DNA of 64,000 nucleotides from Ziziphus jujuba (lineage: Eukaryota; Streptophyta; Magnoliopsida; Rosales; Rhamnaceae), in NCBI RefSeq assembly GCF_031755915.1, contig NC_083379.1, forward strand, positions 507,001 through 571,000, in the 5' to 3' direction. The translations under genes were made by a program, and so were the position numbers. This document shows, in pieces, positions 23,631 to 34,480 of this stretch. Numbering within the stretch: the first letter of the stretch is position 1; each line of letters starts with the position of its first letter. Under the pieces are notes generated by a model. That model worked only from the letters and a program-made list of their open reading frames with translations, was not told the origin of the DNA and searched no databases.

Positions 23631-26600
23631 TCAATGCAGCCTGGTCAACTCTTCTACTCTCTTGCAGAGCTCTTCTACCGAGACTTGCATTTGTTTTGAT
23701 ATCTCATCCATCTTACTACGGCTCAGATCAACAAATGATTCAATCAGATCTCCATCCAAGAAATTTCTGGCCTCTACAGTTTTCTTCTCATTGCTGAATG
23801 ACCTCCAGTGCTCATGGCTCAAACCTCCAACACCCTTTATCACCTTCCTCATGTTTGACTGGAGCTTCTCAAAAAAGACATACTGTTCATGAGGAAGTGA
23901 TGCAATGACACCAATTACTCCATTGACAGTGCCAAAAATGATGGTTGGAATCTGGCCTACATCGGAATCTGGCAAGCGCATGACAAGAGAACCATGCCGA
24001 AACCGATTGATGAATTCTCCAAGGTGATATTCACCAACCACCTCAAGACGGCCTCTTTCCTCATCAGTGGCACCTTCACTATTCTTCCTAACAGTGAAGA
24101 GGTTAAAGCTATTCTCAGCACCAAGGTAAATGTCATCATCAAGAATCTCAACTGCTGACATCCAGTTTGCATTATAGTCACGAGCTCGTTCCTCAATGGC
24201 TCCTTCCTCGTGCTGAAGACAAATGAAGAAGTGTTTTTATTCAAGAAAAAAGTTGCCAGACTCATTAAAAAATTAAACCAAAAAAAACAAAAACAAAAAA
24301 ACAAGAACAAAAATTAAAAAACAAAAAGAAAAAAGTTGCCAGACTCATTAAAAAATTAAACCAAAAAAAACAAAAACAAAAAAACAAGAACAAAAATTAA
24401 AAAACAAAAAGAAAAAAGTTGCTCGAGTGAGTACGTATGGATATATACGGTGTCCAGAATTCTGGGACAAACTTAAAGAAATATACATTAACAAGTGGAT
24501 CAACAGATCAAACAAACAAACAAGTTCCTTCCCCCATTTTTAAGACACCAAAACCAGTCTAATAATACTGCACTACATAGTAGGCGATGGTTGTCAGGCA
24601 AGGCATTAATCGGCATACCTACAACAATATCATATCAGACATTATCATACAACATATTGTTAAAACAATGGTCAATACCCATGTATGCCTAAATCAATTG
24701 GTTCAACTCCAATTAGAAGAGGATCATATTATGGTGAAATTCGTAGGCTGCTTACCTTGTACATTAACAAGGAAATTGACTTCATTAAATCACCAACGAC
24801 AATGAAATCCCCCCTAGTCTGTACATAAAGCGCAAGTATATGTCCATGATGCCCACACTCGGATTGTAATTCCCGTGTACCATCATCCCGAAGCATCCAC
24901 TTGTACAACTGTATCTTTTGATTAATAGCAGCAAGGAGTTTTCCATTGAAGGCATTTAATGAGTAAACAGCTCCCTTAGTTTCCTTCTCTGCAATAAGCT
25001 GGAACTTCCCATCTTCAACAATAAACACTAAAATACGACCCTACATCATTTATGACAAAATATGAAAATCAGTTTTCTCAGTCAGAATAAAAGATTATCA
25101 AAGTTCCAATTTAGAGATACATTTAAATAAAATATATCATGAACATCGTGCCTTGGATGGCTCGTTTTCTTCTGGCAGCACATATGCAGTCCCAACACAG
25201 TAGTATACATTATTATCGTCTGAGAAAGAGCAGCTAAGTATGGAGCAACCATTCTCAAAAGTATCAAGTTGATAAGTTGATATGAACTCAAAGGTTTGAT
25301 CATCTAACAGGCGGATCAAATGTGTTTCAGACTCTTCTGTACCAGACTGGTTATATTTTAAACTGCAGAAGGCAAAGGTCCTAGACTGCTCCTGATGGCA
25401 GATGCGTCGTGCTTGCTCCCCCAGTGGAATAGAACGGATGTGCAGCTTCTGGATATCATCAATGGTGCCAATGGTGAGTTCACCTTCTTTTGCAATTGCA
25501 AGGCTGCAGTGACAAAGAAACAAGGAAAAGAAAAAAAAAATGGAAGAGGTGAGTTACTGAATAATTCTAAAATTTTGCAGAATTTAAAAAACGTGACGGA
25601 GATGAGGTATCATCTTTTTATCATATAATTTCAACGTTTTTCTATAAGGTATCAGAAGTAGATACATCAAATCATTCTATTTACAAAGACGCTGAAAAAG
25701 ATCTTGTTATATAAATGTATATCAATCAAGAGAAGGATCCTTCCTTTAATTAAAGTTACAACTCCAATAGCTTTAAGGTTTTAAGAAATACATACACACT
25801 TTGAACCTTCAGTTTTCAGTGATTATTTAGCATGCACCAAAGGAGGGGGGGAAAAAAAGGAAAAAGATAAAAGAGAAGGATGATCCTTTAGCTTAGTGTG
25901 CAGCAAATTTGAATTACGAGTAATAACATTGTATATCATGGATGCATATTGAGTTGAAATGGATAAAAATACAGAATCCAAAATAAGCACAAAATAGACA
26001 AAATATATTGGGGCACAGGAACCTTGAAAGTAAAACTAGCACAAGAAAGGTACCTGTCTGGAAATGCTGCAGAGCTGAAAGGGCACATATGGCTGACTTC
26101 TTTCAGATTTACATTGCTGTAAAGCATCTTCTTATTACTGCTATAGATGACAGTTGGTCTGTCCGATGCAGCAAATACATATGTGGTGTTCTTGGATGAA
26201 AAGGTACGAAGTGTTATAGGCTGAGTTCCAAGAGACACCTTTTTCCTATCAGTTAACTCACCAGTATTTGTGTTCAATAGAAAGTTCAAGAGATGCCCAT
26301 CACCAAGAGCACATAATAAATAGGATATCTGAAAAAGGAACAAAAGAGAGCATTTAAAATTAAAGTTCCACAAATAAAAACTAAGCAAAAGCATACAAAC
26401 ATACAAACAAAGCAGCAAAGTTTTAAGTTCAAAAACCACGTGATCTAAGAAAAGTCAAATTTCACTTGGGCATTGAGTATTAGCCAAAACTGTTGAAAGA
26501 GAAACCAGAATATCTGTGGAAGGATTCTTACATTGTACTGTATATAATACTTCTGTAAAGCATTTCAAAATCAGAAAAAGCAAAAGAAAAATTCTAATCC

Positions 26601-29600
26601 AAATTAACATCAAGTAAAGTTAGGATTCAGACTGAACAAAGAAAGCTAAAGCACGGGCATACCCCTTCAAAAGCACATAGGAGAACAGAGCGAGGAATTA
26701 TCTCTCCCCCAAGATGCTCCTTTGTGATAAGCTTTAGGTCAGGTAGTGAAAATATTCTGACACTAATATCCGTCCACATTCCAACAGCAGCTAGCTGACT
26801 ATAGCTTGAATTTCCACCAATTGGGTTTATATCAAGGCATGAAATATCATATTCCAACTGTGCGTGAGCCGCCTCTGTCAGTAGACCATCACCAATTTCT
26901 AAATAAACTAAATGGCCTCCTCCAGCAGCCAACAAGACCTGCATTGAAGTGACCAATGCTTCAATCAGTTGCCTAATCTCCAAGACATCAGATGTGAAAT
27001 GCAGATGGCATAAGAGGCCAAAAATGTAAGATAAGCAGCATGGAATTGGTCCACTCATTTAGAATGTTGAAGTTGCATTTCAATCGACCACTGATTATAG
27101 GTAGAATATTAACTTAGTATACTGGTATAAATTCTCTCGAAAGATTTGGAACACAAGATTCCCAGGTACAATTTTTGCTAACAAGAATGAAAAAAAAAAA
27201 TAATAATAATAATTTGAAGCAGACCTGCATGGAATTAGCAGTGGCAACATTAATGGAATACCCAGATGGAGCAGTCCACTCATGCTTTAGCTCCCTTGAA
27301 GTAGAGCTTACCAACCTCACAGAGCTCGAAGTGACCTGTCATGTCGGTTAATCAACAAACAAGTACTAAATACTTATATCAGTAACCAATCGATACAACA
27401 ACCACCTTCAGATCATCTTGCCATAATGTCTTAAGGAAGAAAATACATTAAAGGAGATAAAGACATCTTTCCCACCTATATCACAATTGTCATCAACAGA
27501 TTATCTACATTGTGATGACACAGATGTGTACTTGTTACACATCATGTATGGTACGATTTGTTAGATATATGTCTGATGAGCCAGCAAGTTGAAATATTTA
27601 ATCAAAACTTACAACCACAATAAACTGTACTTGAGAAACATATTGAAGGGTAGAAAAGAAAACTTACAAGTGAAAAAAAATCTGGATATGACCTTTTCAA
27701 AAAGAAAAAAAAGAAGAAGCCTATTGTATTCTAACAGCGATCAATAAATATTCATATTCAACCTACGATTCAATGCCAATCATGATTACCAAAGGAAAGG
27801 CCTACACTAGCATCACGACACAAACCTCCATACTTTTGTTGGAGGTGCACTTGTAAAGTTTGTCATCCACATAGGAAATCTCATCAGAGATGACATTGAA
27901 TCATAATGTGAGAAATGTGTGCATGAGTATAAATCTATCAGACTGAGAATTCAATAACAAACTCAACAATTAAGAAAGGCCCACTTCTCCTGATGTACAT
28001 GGTTAGATAATTCACATCCTACTGGACAAATCATTATTACACTTTACCAGTTGAATCATACTACATTTTACAAGTATTGAGCATGGACGAAATTACAAGA
28101 AGTAAAAAGCCTTCAATTTCATGCAAAACGTTTTTCTTCTAGCTTACAAATCAAAGTTACTACCAGCAGACGTATAGACTGAACTAGGTGATTAACAAAC
28201 CAGTTATTTAATGCAATAAAACATAATGTGAACAGAAAGAACAAACCACCTCCATTCATCCAACACATAAGTATAACACATGACCTAGAAAATTTAAAAT
28301 GAATAGCCATATAGTTTTTATCATAGATAAAAACTTTAAGCATTACAACAAAGAAGAAAGCAAGTAGATTGAGGAAATTAAGTGACCTACTTGCACAAGT
28401 TGATTGTTGATAGCATCATGGCAAAACAAAGTCTGAACTTGAGAACAGAAACCCTCTATCTCAGTTTCTTCCAACTCATCTTCAAGATTCATTGCTAAAA
28501 TTCTTGTCTCATTGATAAAGCTTACAACCAAGAAGGTGTCAAATGGGTCATCAGTAGAAGTTCTTAGAGACCACATTCCTTTAATACCTTGAAGTTCAAC
28601 TGATGCCTACAGCATATCAAGATGGTAATGACATGAAAACAAAATATATGACCTCCATCATCACAAAGGAACTGGGGTAGCCAAACAAAGCAAAAAGGTC
28701 AATAAGCAAAACCTGTTCATTGATACCAATTCCATTTCGAACTACACGAAGAGAACCATCTTTATAAGCTCCCGAGCAAGTTACAACCTGACCTTGGCCT
28801 TGCCTCTCAAGATCAACCACACAAAAGTCAACAATTGGCCCCAAATTGACGTACCTTTCAATAACTTCCACATATGAACCTTTTGCATCAGGCTGAGAAT
28901 TTAGCTTTATAAGCTGCATTTGCATCACTTGAGGGTGTTAATATTTGATCTGTAACTGATCTTTGGATGATATAGGATTACATTCCAGATTTAAGAATCC
29001 ACTTTTAAAAATTAAAGAAAAAATGTAAATACAGAATTCATCAAGTGAAACCTACTTCACCACGAAGAACTGGCATCTATGAGTTGAAATTAAATTAAGG
29101 TTTCCTTCCATGTATCTTGAATTCTAACCCCTTAACTTTTCCTAATTCCTGTCAGTAAAATACTTAAATTCCTGACATGAGATAAAACCTCTGTATTTTC
29201 AACTAATTAGGATTTTTATCAGTACCATGCGTTCTACTTTTTTACTGTCCATAACACAAACTTTTAGACCATAAGAAATTAAAATAAATACCAGGAGGAG
29301 TAGGAACTTAAGACTAGTCACATCCATTACCATGAAGAAGAAGGTGATCACAGAACCATACCTGTGAATCTCCATAGCTAGATCCAACAAAGACAACTGC
29401 ATTGTCAAGATAAGCTATGGTAGATGCAATTGAAGTTTCCCCCAAGAGCTCAATTTTGAGTCCAGTCACCCTGCAGTGAGAAACACCCTGAGAAGTTCAA
29501 CACAACAAACAAGGACAGATTGCCAGACTTTTGTTGTTCTTTGTAAATTCACCACCCAAAAAATAATAATAATTAAAAAAAATAAAAGTTGCAATCTTAA

Positions 29601-32600
29601 AATAAGCAATCACTCACTTTTCTTTCTCATGGGTTATAACAAGTAGGTGCAGCAAACCACAATAATCACCAAGTAAATATCTAGAACCATCAGCATCAAC
29701 TCTTCCATATGCTCTCGTTATGGACTACAGGTGCACAATGGACAAGACAAGAAACTTAAAAACAATACTATTACAACAAGCAACTCTGGAATATTTGCAA
29801 TGAGATGTGAGCATATATATATATATATATATAGTGATTCTCTCATCTAAGAAATCCCATATGAATTCAATCAGGGAGGTCCCAGATTACACGTAATCCA
29901 CATTGGATTACATCTAATATCTAGGATCTCCAAGATAAAATTCATCAGGGATTTCTCGGATGAGAGAAAATTTTCACACACACACACATATATATCTATA
30001 ATTTTTCAATACAAAAATTGTCCAGGATTTCCAGCATAAGAGCCTTACTATATATACATATATACATATATATATGGAGATGGTCCGCACCATAGAATCT
30101 CTATATATATGTATACATATATATATATATATATATATATTAGTATAATGTAACATACAGGTCTGGTTGGGATTGCTTTAAATGCATTGGCACTACAGTA
30201 GACTATTGTTTCCTCTCCAATAATAAGGACGCCACAAAGTGGTGGAGGAACTGGTATTAGCAAAGCAGCTCCATTGTCAAGATTGTTCTGGGACCAAGGA
30301 CCCTCAACAAAATCTTTATCCTTCAGAACAACCTCATATGTTTTGACGTGACGAGCATCTTTGTTATCCTGCAGTTTTACAAAGACAGTAGTAAGGCAAA
30401 GAACAACTATCCCAAGTATTATTAAATTATCAAAAAGCACATATGAAGGATATCCAAGAAATCCATTGGTAGTTGAATATGACAATAAAAAACAACTGAC
30501 AGGCCAGATGAGAATACAACATGAATGACAATCTCAGTAGCAGTAGCATGCATACATTCACAGAACATTACCTGTAAAAATATACTCCCTCAATATCAGT
30601 TTGACACACCTCACGTTCCTCAAGAATATTGTTTACGTATTTTCTATATGGGAAACCCAATGATACCATTTTGATATGCATTGTACAGACTGGGATATAT
30701 AACTAGAGAAAAAATTTGTCATGGCCATATGCCGTTATTCCCAGATTTTCCATGTAAAGACATCATTTCTAAGTTCCAAATTTCAACTTCCAACTACTTG
30801 ACATGCATTAGCTTCAAACTATACAAATAATAATTTTATAAATGCAGGCAAATTAACAATACCAATAATATTTATGTACTAAGTAAATGTTAAAAAGAAA
30901 TCACAAGCCCAACATAAACAAAAAGCCATAAAGGAATTTATGGGACCTGGTAAAGAACTACAATTGTAGGTCTCAAACAACCATAGAGAAACTTGATATC
31001 CAAAACTTGAAGTTCCTCAAGCCTGAAAAGTAAATCATGGTTAGAATGATAATTCTGGAAAACTAAACCAATTTGAGTGACAGGAAAAAGAAGAGAAAAA
31101 GATAATGACGTAGATGCAATGCTTAGAAGTTACACTTGGAACACAATTGTAAAAGCAAACAAAACGCAAAACAACATATGTCAAATTTTAGATAGTCCAT
31201 TTTGTTCTACAAACACAACTGCATGCACATCCTTCATATGACAACCAAACACCATTTATAAGTATAATTTTAACAATAACAAGTGAAAACATAACTTTTC
31301 AATTAATAATAATAATATGATCCCATGTTGATTTTAGTTTTGATTGTCATTCTTTACTTATATTTTCTAGCCATATACCTTTTTATCTCCAGCTCTACGA
31401 CAACTCCAAATAAAGAAAATGTTTGAGAACAATATTTTCTGTGCAACTACTCCAAGTCTGTATATGTAGAAGGGATGAAGAACTTATATTACATGCATTT
31501 GCAGAATGCAATCTAGTGTTCAGATTGTGGACTAAACAATATCAAAACCTCAGAATTAATGTTGGAGGCCTCCTCCTTCTCAAAAGGACAAAATCGAATA
31601 TTACCCTTCATGGTCTAATGATATTTGGTAAACTGCAGATCCATCCAACTTTATCACAAGAAAATTAATAAACAGAATGTATTTATTATCTACAAGAGCA
31701 AAAATAGAAATTTATAAGTACCTAATATTAAATGCTTCTTTGAGCTGCCCTTTGTTGTCAAAAGGAATAACCTGATAGACAAGCAAATGATGTTCTTCTT
31801 TCAGATTTTTTACTTGCTAGAAGATTTTTTTATTTTTTTATTTTTTATTTTTTGGTTGTGTTTTGTTGTCTTTAAAGTAAAAGGGGTATATGAAACTACA
31901 TACCTTAAACAATCCATCATATAAATGAAGTCCGATTAATCTGCAGTCTGGATCAATAATCCCAATCTGCGGAAAAAGAGAGAAAAACACAAAGGGATTA
32001 ACAAAATTCCAAGGTAGAACTGTAATGCCATGTAGATATCCACCGTTCAAAAACAAATAAATAAATAAATGATTTAATATAAATGCTTCAAGAACAACCC
32101 AACCTCAAAAGAATTCACAAACATAATGAAATACACAAAAAATTAACATGTACCTGACCATGGTCTGTAGGACGACCTATTCGATCTGAGACATCCCCCA
32201 TTGCTCTATATTACAAGGGTATAAATCCATCAATATATGCAGGTTATCTTAGAGTTTTTGATAGAGAAAGTTCACAGAGCACACAAAATGCATGTCTTGC
32301 TTTGCCTCAATAAGGTGAAGGTTACTTCAAGATGAGGAACTCAAACATAAATACAGTCAAACATGCAAAAACCAAATTAATGAAACTAGTTCACTTCATT
32401 TTTCATGTTTAAACCTTGTAATAAGCTCAGAGGTTTCAGCATCCCATTGAAGCACACAGAATTTGTATCTTTCTGTTGCGATAAATAGAAAGTCTTGTGC
32501 TTCACCCTGTTTTCCAACAAAAAATAATAATAATAAGCCTTTTCTTTAAATAAAAAAAATAAAAAATAAAAAGAGAGAGAGAGAGAGAACCATCAAATGT

Positions 32601-32609
32601 GAAAATGGG

Positions 32610-32678
<69 letters not shown>

Positions 32679-33597
32679 AAGGGATGATTAAAATAATAAT
32701 AGTAATAAACTCACATGAGGACGAAAAAGCTCAAGGGTTGCAATTCTTCCATAGATTGGCACATCCAACATGGGCTGCAAACAATCAATTTTTGCTTAAT
32801 TATACTATCAAATCTTAATTCTAGGTAAAACCAATAAAAAATAAAAAATAAAGTATAATTCTGAAACAAAAAAGGGGTTTCTAGGTTTAAAAAAATACAG
32901 AAGGAAGATCAATAAAGGTGGTCACTGCCAGTCTATAGGTGAACAAGTAAAACTTAGAGCTACTAAGAAAATAAAAAGTAAAATACGCAATTTCCGAGAA
33001 GAGAAGTAATTATTTTACCTGCAAACCCTGAGGAGTAAGCAAATGAATTTCAATACGGGTGCATTTCCTGAAATTTATAATAAAAATATATATATGTAAA
33101 TATGAACCATAGCTATCAAGGAAATCAGAATCATACATGGTACAAGTTTGAAGCCGTTAGTGAATTTAGCCGCATAACATACTCTTATTATAAATATGTC
33201 GTTCCCGGAAGTGACAAGGGCAAAAACGAAAAATTGAGGAGAAAAAATAATAATAAAGGAAAGGAGAAATTAGAGAGTGTAAGCGCGAATATTATGCAGG
33301 AATGAGGAAGGAAGAGAAAGAATTGAATTGAATTGAACAAAAGGGTGTCGGAAACTGGTAATTGCTATTATAAACCCTCATCCGGAAATATTTGAAACTC
33401 AAATAAATAAATCCGAAAACATTATTCATAAACTCGATTAAAAAAAAAAAAAAAAAAGAGAAAGAAAGAGAAAGAGAAGAAGGAGAGGCATACGCAATGA
33501 TGAGGTTGAGCTCGTGAGGGCTGGTGAAATTGCCAACACAGGAGTGGGTGACACTGGTAGGCTTGTGAGCTGTGACGACGTAGTTCCAGATGCTCAT
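23631..33597 (-). CDS. DDB1: DDB1, UV-damaged DNA-binding protein 1 (CUL4 E3 ligase adaptor)
   Basis: DDB1 is the three-propeller adaptor that links CUL4-RBX1 to DCAF substrate receptors in the nucleus (DNA repair, light signalling with DET1/COP10). Exons, in coding order: 33494-33597, 33019-33067, 32715-32774, 32415-32506, 32154-32205, 31904-31966, 31722-31771, 30947-31022, 30159-30368, 29618-29724, 29362-29470, 28713-28913, 28391-28606, 27225-27335, 26663-26938, 26054-26328, 25152-25503, 24756-25040, 23631-24212. They sum to 3270 nt, 1089 aa plus stop, against about 1088 in Arabidopsis DDB1A. All phases join. The N-terminus [20 protein letters not shown] and C-terminus [15 protein letters not shown] are typical. 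No exon is broken. The intron after exon 17 begins with GC rather than GT. Introns carry antisense LINE and hairpin insertions. Confidence 0.98.
24252..24418. repeat. perfect 83-bp tandem duplication in the last DDB1 intron
   Basis: GTTGCCAGACTCATTAAAAA starts at 24252 and again at 24335. The two A-rich units appear identical across 83 bp, and a third start (GTTGC) follows at 24418. Complete identity suggests a recent event, or an assembly artefact. Confidence 0.85.
29834..29978. mobile_element. small hairpin (MITE-like) element in DDB1 intron 9
   Basis: The left arm GTGATTCTCTCATCTAAGAA pairs with the reverse complement of the right arm (TTTTCTCTCATCCGAGAAAT). Pairing continues for about 40 nt through AATCCC and a TGAATTNNAT block. 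It is bordered by (TA)n on the left and (CA)n(TA)n on the right. TA-rich flanks fit a Stowaway-type preference, but no exact target duplication can be fixed. Confidence 0.5.
30053..30110. repeat. short hairpin within TA-rich tract, DDB1 intron 9
   Basis: ATGGT-CCGC-ACCAT forms a perfect five-base stem, extended outward by GGAGAT/ATCTCT-like and TATATA pairing with one bulge. It is probably a product of the surrounding TA microsatellites. Confidence 0.35.
31436..31668 (+). mobile_element. LINE zinc-binding (zf-RVT) fragment, antisense in DDB1 intron 7
   Basis: The plus-strand frame reads [25 protein letters not shown]. The C-x2-C-like start, H-A and E-C-x-L-x-x-x-x-W spacing are those of the zf-RVT domain found after the reverse transcriptase in plant LINEs. 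Only this domain remains. It lies between DDB1 exons 7 (31722-31771) and 8 (30947-31022), opposite to the gene. Confidence 0.55.
32612..32676. repeat. (TA)n microsatellite, about 32 units
   Basis: An uninterrupted TA run in the DDB1 intron between exons 3 and 4, preceded by (GA)n at 32572-32588. It is likely length-variable. Confidence 0.95.
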
Positions 33598-33605
33598 CTT
33601 CCTTC

Positions 33606-33606
33606 A

Positions 33607-33642
<36 letters not shown>

Positions 33643-33692
33643 GTGCGTGTGTGTGTGGTGGTGGTGGTGGTGGTGGTGGTGGTGGCGGTGGG
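33606..33692. repeat. stacked microsatellites (CT)n(AT)n(GT)n(GGT)n just upstream of DDB1
   Basis: On the coding strand the order toward the ATG (33597) is (ACC)n, (AC)n, (TA)n, (GA)n. The last repeat ends about 9 nt from the start codon. The DDB1 5' leader would therefore be mostly simple repeat, unless transcription starts inside it or an upstream intron removes it. Confidence 0.9.
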
Positions 33693-34432
33693 GTCTATTC
33701 AGCAGAGAGAAAGAAGCTTCTTCATCTTCTTGTTGTTGGGAGGGACAGTCGACCGAGGCGATAAAGAGAGAAGAGGGTAAATTAGTTAAGCAAATGCGTT
33801 TGCACACCTTGCACGTATAATAGGTATGGCCACGGTCCACATGCAATGCACGTGGACCGTGATTTGATAGTGTTAGACCTACTTTTCTCTTATTTAAAAT
33901 CTAATTTTAATTTGAAATGGTAATTTTTAATTTTTAATTTTATTAAGTTATATATATAATTATTATTTTGAAAAAAATATAGGATTACTTCAAAAGAAAA
34001 TATCTTTATATAATAAAAATGGTTGTTATATATATATATATATATATATATAATTTAAAAGCAAATATATTGTGATATTTAAAAGCGAAAATGATAATTA
34101 GAATATAGAAAATAAATAAATAAATAAATGGAATACAAATTAGGTTAGAGGCCAAATATAATTCTACAACACGGACAATCTAAAGGCAACAAATGGAATA
34201 GAAATTGAAAATCAAAATTTAAAAGAAGAGCCAAACACATATACAACCAAGTTCTTTTCTTCTGTTCCAGAAAAGCAAGTAAGGCAACCAAAAAAAATAA
34301 AAAAATTAAATTAAAACCATACCATATGCACAAATCCAATCCCAAATTTTATGGTAGTAGATATATCTATCTTAATAGAAACCGTCTCTAAGCTTCCCTC
34401 CATCGCTAACTCGATCTATCTCTCTCTAAAAA

Positions 34433-34480
<48 letters not shown>

